A stretch of DNA of 64,000 nt, from NCBI RefSeq assembly GCF_017052465.1, contig NZ_JAFHKT010000152.1, positions 235,921-299,920 on the forward strand, read 5' to 3'. This DNA is from Arthrobacter pascens (GTDB taxonomy: Bacteria; Actinomycetota; Actinomycetes; Actinomycetales; Micrococcaceae). The translations under genes and the position numbers were made by a program. Below the pieces are notes generated by a model. It did not search any database. It had not been told where the DNA came from and saw only the letters and a list, made by a program, of their open reading frames with translations. How positions within the stretch are numbered: position 1 is the stretch's first letter; each line of letters starts with the position of its first letter. This document shows, piece by piece, positions 23,825 to 32,376 of the stretch.

Positions 23825-24436
23825 ATGTCACCACAGACCCTGCAGTCAAAGGATGAGATCCGCGCCCGGCACCGGAAAATCCGCACGGGCATGCAGCCCG
23901 ACGCCCTCTCAGCAGCCGCCTCCGGGATCGCCCGTCACGGATTGTCCTGGGCCGCCGCCATCGCGGACGGCGCCACGGCAACGTTTACCGCATACCTGGG
24001 TGTGGCCCACGAACCGCCCACCCTCCCGCTGATAACGGCGCTTCACGGTGCAGGCCATAAAGTGCTGCTCCCGGTCTGCGAGCCGGACCGCGCGCTGAGC
24101 TGGGTGTACTGGGATCCGGACTGCGAGTTTGTCCGCAGCCGGTACGCGCCCATCAAGGAGCCGGCCGGAGAACGCCACGGCCTGGAGGCCATCCGGGAGG
24201 TGGCAGGGCTGTTCCTGCCGGCGACCGCCGTAGACCTGAGCGGAAACAGGATCGGACAGGGCGGCGGGTATTACGACAAGTTCCTGGCGGACGCCGAAGC
24301 CGCGGGCCTGCAGGCGCCCAGGGCCGCGGTCATTTACGACTCCGAACTCCTGCCTGCTTCGAGCATTCCTGTTGAGGGGTTTGACCGTCCCGTCGACGCC
24401 GTGCTCACACCCTCAGGCCTGGTCCGCCTGACATGA
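23825..24436 (+). CDS. 5-formyltetrahydrofolate cyclo-ligase
   Basis: A 203-residue MTHFS enzyme that converts 5-formyl-THF plus ATP to 5,10-methenyl-THF, returning folate to the one-carbon pool; the formate-THF ligase at 62076 feeds the same pool. The ATP-binding loop GNRIGQGGGYYDKFL near residues 138-152 and the C-terminal VPVEGFDRPVDAVLT-like segment (IPVEGFDRPVD) are characteristic. ATG at 23825 has AAAGGA about nine bases upstream. Divergent from galU, an arrangement shared with mycobacteria (Rv0992c-Rv0993). Confidence 0.92.
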   Translation: MSPQTLQSKDEIRARHRKIRTGMQPDALSAAASGIARHGLSWAAAIADGATATFTAYLGVAHEPPTLPLITALHGAGHKVLLPVCEPDRALSWVYWDPDCEFVRSRYAPIKEPAGERHGLEAIREVAGLFLPATAVDLSGNRIGQGGGYYDKFLADAEAAGLQAPRAAVIYDSELLPASSIPVEGFDRPVDAVLTPSGLVRLT

Positions 24437-24584
24437 TGCAACGCGCGGCAAGATGCTAGAATTGGCACTCAGGCCCTGCGACTGCTAATGGAGCTGTTTC
24501 CGGCACGGAGATCCCGCAAGGAAATCCGCGTCACGGCACCCTGGCAGCACGGGACCTGTCGTTTGTCCAAGAGGAGGATCTTCA

Positions 24585-24851
24585 GTGCCCACGTATGCCT
24601 ATGCCTGCAAGGATTGCAGCCATGCCTTTGACATCGTGCAGTCATTCACTGACAGCACTCTGACGTCCTGCCCCGAATGCGAGGGAACCCTGCGCAAGAA
24701 GTTCAACAGCGTGGGCGTGGTGTTCAAGGGCTCTGGTTTCTACCGGACCGATTCACGGGACACCAAGGGCAGCTCAGTCTCGCCGACGCCTGCCGCGTCG
24801 TCACCCGCACCGGCTGCGCCTGCCGCCGCACCTGCCGCTGCCGCCAGCTGA
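24585..24851 (+). CDS. FmdB family zinc-ribbon protein
   Basis: An 88-residue protein beginning MPTYAYACKDC, with the two CxxC pairs (Cys8/Cys11 and Cys29/Cys32 in SCPECEG) of the FmdB/putative regulatory zinc ribbon, and the following KFNSVGVVFKGSGFYRTD motif. The C-terminus is a Pro/Ala-rich tail. The start is GTG at 24585 with a strong GAGGAGG site. Upstream, the TAGAAT at 24466-24471 could be a -10 box, but no matching -35 box is clear. The molecular function of the family is not established; a role as a small metal-binding regulator has been proposed. Confidence 0.88.
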   Translation: MPTYAYACKDCSHAFDIVQSFTDSTLTSCPECEGTLRKKFNSVGVVFKGSGFYRTDSRDTKGSSVSPTPAASSPAPAAPAAAPAAAAS

Positions 24852-24981
24852 CCGGTCCCGTCCCCTCTCACAGCTCTCCGCCACACGGCGGTTGTCCACA
24901 TACGGGTGCTCGCCCGGGACGCTTTCCACATAGGGCGGGCGTGCACTGCCACCCGGAGCCGAGGTTCCATAGCGTTGCTGC

Positions 24982-25722
24982 ATGCCAGCTCTCGGACTGC
25001 CTCCCGCCAGGACCTCCCGCCCCGCTGCCCGCACACGCCGCAGCACCAGGGCGCCCGGATCTTCGGAACGCCGCCGCCCCAGCCGCCTCCAGGGCTGGCT
25101 GAACCGCAACCGGCGCCTCGCCGTGGCGCTGCTGCTGTGCGCCGCTGCCGGTATCACGGTCCATCAGCTGACGCCGGCCCCCGCGCCCACACTCCCGGCC
25201 CTGGCCGCAGCACGTGATTTACCGGCCGGGGCCACACTGGGCAGCAGCGACCTGGCTGCCGTCAACGTTCCGCCCTTCCTGCTCGCCGCCGGCACGTTCA
25301 CCGACACTGCACAACTCAACGGACAGCAGCTGGCCGCACCGCTGCGGAAGGGCCAGCTGTTATCCGAGGCCCAGCTCGTGGGGCCCGGCCTGCTCACCGG
25401 ATCGCCGCCGGGCTCAGCCGCCGTCCCGCTGCGCATGGCGGACCCCTCCTCCATCCAGCTCGTCTCCCCCGGCCAACTCGTAGACATCGTCCTGACCGGC
25501 GGGGCGGGCTTCGAACAGCAGTCCCCGTCCAAGGTCCTGGCCAAGGCGGTGCCGGTGCTCTGGACCTCTGCCCGGGAGGGGCAGGGCGGCCAATGGCTTA
25601 CCACCGGGGATTCCGACGGCCTGATGGTGGTGGCTGCCACTCCGGCGCAGGCAAGCGCACTGGCGGGAGCTTCAACCCAGGGGAAACTCTTCTTCGTCCT
25701 CGTGGGCTCCACGCGCCGGTGA
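24982..25722 (+). CDS. SAF domain protein, CpaB/RcpC-like
   Basis: A 246-residue protein with a basic N-terminus, one transmembrane helix (about residues 46-63, RLAVALLLCAAAGITVHQL), and an SAF domain (about 75-140: LAAARDLPAGATLGSSDLAAVNVP, then LNGQQLAAPLRKGQLLSEAQL). This layout is that of Flp/Tad pilus assembly CpaB/RcpC proteins or the related SAF proteins that occur singly in actinobacteria. No other pilus gene is present in the window, so a pilus role is not proven. ATG at 24982 follows the short GC-rich gap after the FmdB gene. Confidence 0.75.
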   Translation: MPALGLPPARTSRPAARTRRSTRAPGSSERRRPSRLQGWLNRNRRLAVALLLCAAAGITVHQLTPAPAPTLPALAAARDLPAGATLGSSDLAAVNVPPFLLAAGTFTDTAQLNGQQLAAPLRKGQLLSEAQLVGPGLLTGSPPGSAAVPLRMADPSSIQLVSPGQLVDIVLTGGAGFEQQSPSKVLAKAVPVLWTSAREGQGGQWLTTGDSDGLMVVAATPAQASALAGASTQGKLFFVLVGSTRR

Positions 25723-25757
25723 TCCCGCCGGGCTGCGGCGGCTAATCCCAGTGCGGG

Positions 25758-25979
25758 CTAACCCCAGTGCGGGGGCTTCTGCTCCTTGAGCCAGGCGTCG
25801 TGGTCGTTATCGGATTCTGCGTCGCCCCAGGCCCGGGGGTCGTCCTCGGAGGCCTTGTTGGGCACCACACCGCCAGATTTCAGCGGACCTGGGGTCTTGG
25901 CCGGGTCCGGAGACTTGGCCCGTGGGGCAGAAGCCGCCGGGCCTGTGCGGGAATCATGGTCTGTTGATTCGGGGCTCAC
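25758..25979 (-). CDS. Small acidic hypothetical protein, coupled to the helicase-nuclease gene
   Basis: A 73-residue hydrophilic protein rich in Asp, Glu, Pro and Ser, ending AWLKEQKPPHWG. It has no membrane segment, cysteine or recognisable domain. Its GTG start at 25979 overlaps the TGA stop of the large helicase-like gene by 4 bp (GTGA), which implies translational coupling and a functional link. Conservation of the C-terminal DAWLKEQKPPHWG stretch in relatives would be informative. The reading is supported mainly by this coupling. Confidence 0.65.
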   Translation of the reverse strand: MSPESTDHDSRTGPAASAPRAKSPDPAKTPGPLKSGGVVPNKASEDDPRAWGDAESDNDHDAWLKEQKPPHWG

Positions 25980-28900
25980 TGCGCGTTTTCCTTCCTGTCC
26001 GGTACACCGCCGTCGTAATCGTTCCCGCCGCCGTTGTCGAGGTTCCCGTCGGACTCGTCACGACGCTGCCGGTCGTCCTGGTCTTCCAACAAGACCTGGT
26101 CCTCCAGCACCTCGTCCTGGAACTCCTGCACCTCATCCTCGCGCCCTTGGAACTCTTGCCCCTGGAACTCCTGGCCCTGGAACTCCTGTACCTGGTCTTC
26201 CTCGTCCGCCGCCGGCGCGTAGGAGTCGTCGTCCAGGGCCGTGACATCCTCGTCGAAGAAGCCCGGTGAGGCCACAGCCCGGGCCGGGCGCACCGGCTTC
26301 TCGAGTCCGAGGTAGCCGCCGATCCGGTCGGCGCAGGCCGAAGGATCCGTGAACACCTCGATCGTCCACAGCGGCATATAGCGCCAGCCCAGACGCTCGA
26401 GCAGCTGCGGGCGGAGCCTGCTGCGTTCGCGGACGGTCATCTGGCGGTACTGTTCGGTTCCGTCCGACTCAATGGCCACCGGCCGCGGGATCTCGGCCTC
26501 GTCCTGGCCCATCGTGCTCAAGGGGTCGGCCGCGGCCACGACGTCAATGACGCCGTCGTACTGGTGCCAGACGCGTGCCCCGCGGGCCCGAAGCCGTTCT
26601 CCCAGGTCGGCCACGAGGGGATCCGCACCCAGCGCCTGCTCGCTTGCCGCGGCCCGGGAAGCCGGCGTGCCGAGGTCGGTGTTGCCGGAAATCTCGCGGT
26701 CCAGCAGCTCGTACAGGTCCACGGCACCGTGGGCCAGCCGGGTCCTGTCCAAGTCCTCCGGCTTGAAGCACGTCAGCACATGCAGGGACTCCCGGGCACG
26801 CGTCATGGCCAGGGCGAACTTGGCGCGGCCTCCCTCGACGGAGAGCGGACCAAAGTTATGCAGTGCCCGTCCATGGGGCGTCCTGCCATAGCCGGGAGAG
26901 AAAATGACGTGGTCGCGGACCAGCCCCTGGGCACGTTCCAGATCCACCACGCGGAACGATTCCTCGCCGGCACTGAAGAATCCGGAAAGCATCGGATAGT
27001 TGGGGAGCTGGAGGCGGATGGCCTCGCCGATCCTCGCGGCATGCCGCAGGCTGGCGGTGACGACAGCCAGGGAGGTGCGCGGACGATGGCGGGCGTGCTC
27101 GAACACCAGCTCCACGACCCGGTTGACCTCGGCCACCACCGACTCCACCCCTTCGTCGCCGGCGCTTGGCAGTCCGGTGCCGTCAGGCAGGTACTCCACC
27201 AGCAGGGCACGGTCCAGGCCCGTCGCGGACTGGCCCTCGGGCAGGCGGCGGAGGCCGCCGTCGTAAAAGCCCTTGCTCAGCTGCAGCACCAGGTCTTCGT
27301 CCACGGCGCGGTAGACGGAATGCAGCCGCCACGTCGGAAGGACCGCCGCCAGGGCGCTGTAGGCGCTCTCCACGCTCTGGTGCGTCGGTTCGCCGGCGGC
27401 AAGCCGTTCCACCGCCACCGTGAAGGTGCGGGGGCTGGCGATTTTGTCATCACCGAAGGCAATGACCTGTTTGGCGCGGGCCACGGCGGGCAGGACAGCC
27501 TGGAGCGACGTCGCCTCGGCGTCGAGAATCACCACGGCGTCGAACTTCTGCTCGGCCGGGAGGAGCCCGGTCATGAGGTAGGGGCTCACGGACCAGACCG
27601 GCACCAGCATCGGGACCAGCGCAGGAGCCTGGGCTGTCAGCGCCGCAAGGGTGACCCGCCCGTCCTTGAGCAGGCTCCGGAGGAGGTCCGCCTGGCGCGG
27701 GTTCGCCGCGATCCCGGCGCGCCAGCGCTCGGCCAGCTGCCACCGCAGACGGCCCGCGCCGCTGGCGATGTGTGCGTTGTCTGCGAGCCGGTACTCGGCT
27801 TCGAGCTGGCGCAGGGCGTCGCCGTCGGACATCGCGAGGTAGTCGTCTCCGCTGATCATCGCTTCGAGCGCGGACTGCCACCAGGCCAGGTCAAGCTCGG
27901 CGGCGACGGACTCGGCCGGAACCTCCCGCTCGGACAGGTCAGCGAGCAGTTCGCCCAGGCCATGCTCGCGCATGTTCTCGATGAGGAGCGTGCGCTCCGG
28001 AAGCGTCTTGAGCGTCTGGGAGTCGGCCACGAGCCGCTCCAGCCGCTCCATCAGTTCCGGATAGGCGGTCTTTTCGAGTGCGCCGCCGGCCGCCGTGTGC
28101 CGCAGCGCGTCCCCGAGCTGCTTGAGTTCCCGGGTGAGCCCGCGGTACATGATGCTGATCTCGGCCAGGCCGGACGGCACCGCCGGATGCCGCTGCGTCG
28201 TGGCATAGTCCGACCACAGCGCACGCTGCTCCTGGACCAGCACCAGCGAGCTGTGAAGGTCGGAGATGTGCACGCCCGGGCGGACGTATTCCTTGGCCAC
28301 CCGCCGCAGGCGCGACCGCTGCATGGAGGGCATGTCCACGCCACGTTCCCGACGCCAGGCCGAGGACGCGGTGGCCGAGATGAGGTCGTGGACAGGCCGG
28401 TCGAAGATGTCCGGGGTGAACTTGTCCAGGCTTTCCCGGACGGCCACGAGCAGCCTGAGCTGGGAGCCCCACTCGGCAAAGTTCATGCCGAGCCGGATCT
28501 CGGCGTGGTCCGCGACGTCCTTCATGCGGCCATGCAGCACCGGCAGTTTTTTCTCCACCGAGCGCGCGAGGTCCTGCGCCTCCTCGGTCTCCTTGCGCGT
28601 CACGAGGCGGGCGCCGTGCCAGGGGCTCGACGTCGAGGCCTTGCTGAAGCTGCCGAGTTCCGCGGCGCGCTTCAGCCTGCCGGCGAGTTCCTCGCGGTCC
28701 CGGATGTTGTCCAGCACGCTGCGTTTCAGCCTCACGGTGGTGGCGGGGGCGGGCTGGATGGACGTCAGCTCCGCGAGGGACTGCATCGCCTGGTAGGGCG
28801 AGCAGCCCCACCGCTCACGGACGTTGTGCAGTGACGCCACGTGGTCCATCAGGGCGTGGCGGTGCTCCGTGAGGGTCCGGTGCAGGGTGCCCAGGCGCGG

Positions 28901-30049
28901 CTCGGCCGACTTCTCGTTCCTCACGATGGCCCGGACCAGCTGCCCCTTGAGCTGCTGGGGCGTTGCGCTGCCTGAGAGCTGGAACAGGATGGACTCCAGG
29001 CCGAGGCCTTCGAACTTCGCCGCCACTTCGTTGAGGCTGGCGCGCCGGTCCCCCACCACGAGGACGGTTTTGCCTTCATCCACCAGCGCGCCGATGGTAT
29101 TAATGGCGGTCTGGGTCTGGCCGGTGCCGGGCGGGCTGCTGACCAGCAGCGACTCCCCTGCCCGCACAGCGTCGATCACGTACTGCTGGTCCGCGTCGGC
29201 GTCGAGCAGCAGCAGCTCGTCGGCGGGACTCCGCTCGTCCACGCTCGGGAAACGCCCGGGCTCCAGGGCAGGGACGTCCTTCACCTCGCCGGCTGCGGCC
29301 CGGGCCAGCGAGGCCACGACGGCATTCTGCTCGTTGATCCAGGGGTCGTCCAGGTTGCCCGCGAGGTCCGCAAACGTGGACACCAGCAGGTTGTACTCCA
29401 CCTCCGCGCCGTGGATGGGCTTGACGAGGGTGCTAAGCCTGTCCAGCACCGGCTGCGGATCGAAGCGTGCCGTGCTGTAGGCCATCCTGGTGACCGCGTT
29501 GACGTCGAACACGATGCCGTGCACGGTCTTCAGGTGGCGGATGAGCGCAGGGTTGATGTGGGCCTGCTCCGTGAGCTGAAGTTCGTAGTCATCTTCCCCG
29601 GGCCTGATGGTCAGGGAGATGGCGGTCAGCATGACCGGCGCGGAGACGCGCTGCGGCTTACCGCCGACGGCGGATGTCCACACCACGGTGCCCGCAGACA
29701 GGTACCCGGCTTCGATGCCGCGGTCGTTGGCCAGTTCGAAAATCTTGGAGCGAAGGTTCCGCGACGCGCGGGCGGCCACGACGTACTGCTGGTGGTCCCG
29801 GATGAGCGTGGACAGCCGTGTGCGGCGTCCTGCCATGAGCTGGGCAAGGCCGGAGGGGTGCGCGTGCGTCAGGTCGATGGAACCTTCAGGCGTTTTCGTG
29901 AAGCGCAGCATTGTGTCCGCCCCGGTGACGGGCTTAAGCGCGGACAGCCACTTTTTGAGCTCCTCCGAACCATCGGGGTCGACCTGACCAACTGACACTG
30001 CTGCCTTCTTTTCTGCGCTTGCACGTGACGCCATGGACCATACGGGCAT
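25976..30049 (-). CDS. DUF4011/SF1-helicase-like protein with C-terminal VSR-like nuclease domain
   Basis: A very large protein of 1357 residues from ATG 30049. Order of regions: a DUF4011-type N-terminal part (about 20-200, ending TEQAHINPALIRHLKTVHGI); an SF1 helicase-like domain with motif I PPGTGQTQT (Gln311 where Walker A has lysine), a motif II-like LDAEAT (Asp843, Glu845; the usual D-E is broken by Ala), GDDKIA resembling motif III, and an intact motif VI FALAMTRARESL; then a VSR/MTES_1575-like endonuclease fold with AIESDGTEQY and RLRPQLLERLGWRYMPLW; then an acidic tail with repeated QEFQG. Proteins of this architecture are usually assumed to be nucleic acid helicase-nucleases, but the ATPase motifs here look degenerate. 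Coupled to a 73-residue protein downstream. An upstream open frame of 50 codons is not used. Confidence 0.8.
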   Translation of the reverse strand: MPVWSMASRASAEKKAAVSVGQVDPDGSEELKKWLSALKPVTGADTMLRFTKTPEGSIDLTHAHPSGLAQLMAGRRTRLSTLIRDHQQYVVAARASRNLRSKIFELANDRGIEAGYLSAGTVVWTSAVGGKPQRVSAPVMLTAISLTIRPGEDDYELQLTEQAHINPALIRHLKTVHGIVFDVNAVTRMAYSTARFDPQPVLDRLSTLVKPIHGAEVEYNLLVSTFADLAGNLDDPWINEQNAVVASLARAAAGEVKDVPALEPGRFPSVDERSPADELLLLDADADQQYVIDAVRAGESLLVSSPPGTGQTQTAINTIGALVDEGKTVLVVGDRRASLNEVAAKFEGLGLESILFQLSGSATPQQLKGQLVRAIVRNEKSAEPRLGTLHRTLTEHRHALMDHVASLHNVRERWGCSPYQAMQSLAELTSIQPAPATTVRLKRSVLDNIRDREELAGRLKRAAELGSFSKASTSSPWHGARLVTRKETEEAQDLARSVEKKLPVLHGRMKDVADHAEIRLGMNFAEWGSQLRLLVAVRESLDKFTPDIFDRPVHDLISATASSAWRRERGVDMPSMQRSRLRRVAKEYVRPGVHISDLHSSLVLVQEQRALWSDYATTQRHPAVPSGLAEISIMYRGLTRELKQLGDALRHTAAGGALEKTAYPELMERLERLVADSQTLKTLPERTLLIENMREHGLGELLADLSEREVPAESVAAELDLAWWQSALEAMISGDDYLAMSDGDALRQLEAEYRLADNAHIASGAGRLRWQLAERWRAGIAANPRQADLLRSLLKDGRVTLAALTAQAPALVPMLVPVWSVSPYLMTGLLPAEQKFDAVVILDAEATSLQAVLPAVARAKQVIAFGDDKIASPRTFTVAVERLAAGEPTHQSVESAYSALAAVLPTWRLHSVYRAVDEDLVLQLSKGFYDGGLRRLPEGQSATGLDRALLVEYLPDGTGLPSAGDEGVESVVAEVNRVVELVFEHARHRPRTSLAVVTASLRHAARIGEAIRLQLPNYPMLSGFFSAGEESFRVVDLERAQGLVRDHVIFSPGYGRTPHGRALHNFGPLSVEGGRAKFALAMTRARESLHVLTCFKPEDLDRTRLAHGAVDLYELLDREISGNTDLGTPASRAAASEQALGADPLVADLGERLRARGARVWHQYDGVIDVVAAADPLSTMGQDEAEIPRPVAIESDGTEQYRQMTVRERSRLRPQLLERLGWRYMPLWTIEVFTDPSACADRIGGYLGLEKPVRPARAVASPGFFDEDVTALDDDSYAPAADEEDQVQEFQGQEFQGQEFQGREDEVQEFQDEVLEDQVLLEDQDDRQRRDESDGNLDNGGGNDYDGGVPDRKENAQ
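26144..26188 (-). repeat. Three 15-bp tandem repeats encoding QEFQG
   Basis: Units at 26174-26188, 26159-26173 and 26144-26158 encode QEFQG three times in the acidic tail of the helicase-like protein, with a related partial copy at 26114-26128 (QEFQD). The units differ by one to three bases. The array is likely to expand or contract by slippage. Confidence 0.8.
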
Positions 30050-30167
30050 ACTTTCGAGCGTAGCCGGAAACGGCCGCCCGTGAGAGACCGCAACACTGGA
30101 ACGGGCTAAGTTGCGGCGCATTTCACCCGACGCCAGGCCCGGGAGATGCCGCCGCGGCTTTAAAGCG

Positions 30168-30201
30168 GAGTGGCCGGCCTCCTGTCGGAGACCGGCCACT
30201 C
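30168..30201. terminator. Strong terminator hairpin between guaA and the helicase-like gene
   Basis: GAGTGGCCGG (30168-30177) pairs with CCGGCCACTC (30192-30201), and an inner CTCC/GGAG stem closes on a TGTC loop. It lies six bases downstream of the guaA stop on the minus strand, ending the guaA transcript before the next gene. Confidence 0.7.
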
Positions 30202-30207
30202 ATACTG

Positions 30208-31797
30208 CTATTCCCACTCGATGGTTCCCGGCGGCTTGCTGGTGACGTCCAGCACCACCCGGTTGACGCCGTCGACTTCGTTCGTGATGCGGTTCGAGAT
30301 CCGCGCCAGCAGGTCGTACGGGAGGCGGGACCAGTCTGCCGTCATCGCGTCCTCGGAGGAGACGGGGCGCAGCACGATCGGGTGGCCGTAGGTCCGGCCG
30401 TCACCCTGGACGCCCACGCTGCGGACGTCCGCGAGCAGTACGACGGGCATCTGCCAGACGTCGTTGTCGAGGCCGGCGGCGGTCAGCTCGGCGCGGGCGA
30501 TGGCGTCTGCCTTGCGCAGCAGGTCCAGGCGCTCCTTGGTGACCTCGCCGACGATCCGGATTCCGAGGCCGGGGCCGGGGAACGGCTGGCGGCCCACGAT
30601 CTCGTGCGGCAGTCCGAGCTGGGCGCCGACGGCGCGCACCTCGTCCTTGAACAGGGCACGCAGCGGCTCGACCAGCTCAAACTGCAGGTCCTCCGGCAGG
30701 CCGCCCACGTTGTGGTGGCTCTTGATGTTCGCAGCACCCTCGCCGCCGCCTGATTCGACGACGTCCGGGTACAGGGTGCCCTGGACCAGGAACTTGATCT
30801 TCTCGCCGTGGGCCGCGGCCTCGGCGATGATGGCCAGCTCGGCCTCTTCGAACGCGCGGATGAATTCGCGGCCGATGATCTTGCGCTTGGTCTCGGGGTC
30901 GCTGACTCCGGCAAGGGCGGCCTGGAAGCGCTCCTGCTCGTTGGCCACGTAGAGCTTGACGCCGGTGGCGGCGACGAAGTCGCGCTCGACCTGTTCGGCC
31001 TCGCCTTCGCGCAGCAGTCCGTGGTCCACGAAGACACAGGTCAGCTGGTCCCCGACGGCGCGCTGGACCAGCGCGGCGGCGACGGCGGAGTCCACGCCGC
31101 CGGACAGGCCGCAGATGACCCGGTCGCTGCCGATCTGCTTGCGGATCCGGTCGACCTGCTCCTCGAGGATGTTGCCCGTGGTCCAGTTCGGTTCCAGCTT
31201 GGCGCCCTTGAACAGGAAGTTCTCCAGGACCTGCTGGCCGTAGGCGGAGTGCTTGACCTCCGGGTGCCACTGCACGCCGTACAGGCACTTTTCCTCGTTG
31301 GCGAAGGCAGCCACCGGGGCACCCGCCGTCGTGGCGAGGACATCGAAGCCGTCCGGCGCCTCCTGGACGGAGTCACCGTGGCTCATCCAGGTGTTCTGCA
31401 GTTCGGGAACACCGGACAGGATGGAGCGGGCACCACCCACGGCGGTGGCCTCGGTGGAGCCGTACTCGCGCAGCCCGGTCTGGGCCACCTTTCCGCCCAG
31501 CGCGTTAGCCATCGCCTGGAAGCCATAGCAGATGCCGAAGACCGGGACACCTGCCTCAAAGAGGTCGGCGCCGACGCTCGGAGCGCCGTCCGCGTAGACG
31601 CTGGAGGGTCCGCCGGAAAGGATGATGGCGGCGGGGTTCTTGGCCAGGAGCTGCTCGGTGGTGTAGGTATGCGGAACCACTTCCGAATACACATTCGCTT
31701 CCCGGACGCGGCGGGCAATCAGCTGCGCGTACTGGGCACCGTAGTCAACAACCAGCACCGGCTTCTGGGAAGTCTGGGATGCAGTGGGAGTAGTCAC
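30208..31797 (-). CDS. guaA: Glutamine-hydrolysing GMP synthase
   Basis: The 529-residue enzyme amidates XMP to GMP with glutamine and ATP. The class I glutamine amidotransferase domain has the nucleophile in FGICYGFQAM (Cys90) and the His/Glu pair in VQWHPE (His178, Glu180). The ATP pyrophosphatase P-loop SGGVDS is at 232-237, and the C-terminal dimerisation domain ends VTSKPPGTIEWE, as expected. Full length for the family. With guaB3 and guaB in the same window it completes the IMP-to-GMP branch. A strong terminator follows. No close upstream partner; 75 bp separates it from the DUF3817 gene. Confidence 0.97.
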   Translation of the reverse strand: MTTPTASQTSQKPVLVVDYGAQYAQLIARRVREANVYSEVVPHTYTTEQLLAKNPAAIILSGGPSSVYADGAPSVGADLFEAGVPVFGICYGFQAMANALGGKVAQTGLREYGSTEATAVGGARSILSGVPELQNTWMSHGDSVQEAPDGFDVLATTAGAPVAAFANEEKCLYGVQWHPEVKHSAYGQQVLENFLFKGAKLEPNWTTGNILEEQVDRIRKQIGSDRVICGLSGGVDSAVAAALVQRAVGDQLTCVFVDHGLLREGEAEQVERDFVAATGVKLYVANEQERFQAALAGVSDPETKRKIIGREFIRAFEEAELAIIAEAAAHGEKIKFLVQGTLYPDVVESGGGEGAANIKSHHNVGGLPEDLQFELVEPLRALFKDEVRAVGAQLGLPHEIVGRQPFPGPGLGIRIVGEVTKERLDLLRKADAIARAELTAAGLDNDVWQMPVVLLADVRSVGVQGDGRTYGHPIVLRPVSSEDAMTADWSRLPYDLLARISNRITNEVDGVNRVVLDVTSKPPGTIEWE

Positions 31798-31872
31798 CGT
31801 CCTAGACTACTTTGCGCCGTTGCCCCGACGCACCTTGAGGGGCCCTGCTGTGACGCACTAAACGTCAAGTGC

Positions 31873-32376
31873 CTAGTAGCGGCTCGCCGCTTCCGGGTTT
31901 GCTGCGAGTTCGGCTTCCACCTCGGCGTGGAACTTCTTCTCCACGATGAAGGACAGGAAGGGCACCACGCCGCCGAGCGCCAGCAGGATCATCTTGACGA
32001 ACGGCCAGCGCATCAGCGTCCACAGCCGGAAGTTGGAGATGAGGTATACGACGTACATCCAGCCGTGGACGATCAGCACTGCCACGGACAGGTTCACGCC
32101 GCCGAGCACGCCTTTGGGTTCGGCGTCGGCGAACCCGAATCCGAACGGCTGGCCGGTCACGGCGTTGGTTCCGCCGGCGAACAGGTACTGGCCAAAGCCG
32201 TAGCGTGCCACCAGCTCCGCGCAGAGCAGCAGCAGCATGGCGCCGGTGAGGTAGGCCATGACCTTGTAAAACTTCAGGGCAGAGCGGATCTGCGCCTGCG
32301 TGCCGCCGAAGCGCCGCTTCTTCGCTCCCGCTGAGTTCGACGGCTGCGGCTGGACGGCAGGCTTGGGTTCAATCAT
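31873..32376 (-). CDS. DUF3817 domain membrane protein
   Basis: A 167-residue protein with a polar, lysine/arginine-containing N-terminus and three to four hydrophobic helices (for example KVMAYLTGAMLLLLCAELVA and NLSVAVLIVHGWMYVVYLIS). The HGWMYVVYL and LRWPFVKM-like segment (MRWPFVKMILLALGGVVPFLSF) are typical of the actinobacterial DUF3817 family, whose function is unknown. Its start overlaps the SURF1 stop by 4 bp, so the two are translationally coupled and perhaps linked to respiratory chain assembly. Confidence 0.82.
   Translation of the reverse strand: MIEPKPAVQPQPSNSAGAKKRRFGGTQAQIRSALKFYKVMAYLTGAMLLLLCAELVARYGFGQYLFAGGTNAVTGQPFGFGFADAEPKGVLGGVNLSVAVLIVHGWMYVVYLISNFRLWTLMRWPFVKMILLALGGVVPFLSFIVEKKFHAEVEAELAANPEAASRY

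Noticed and set aside
24437..24584. Riboswitch between the 5-formyl-THF ligase and FmdB genes
   Set aside because: I looked for THF or other known riboswitch cores and found no conserved pattern; only a TAGAAT box and a ribosome site are visible.
26564..28834. Plus-strand open frame of over 750 codons opposite the helicase-like gene
   Set aside because: The minus-strand gene has recognisable domains throughout; the opposing frame is rich in Gly, Arg, His and Gln, as expected for an antisense shadow of GC-rich codons.
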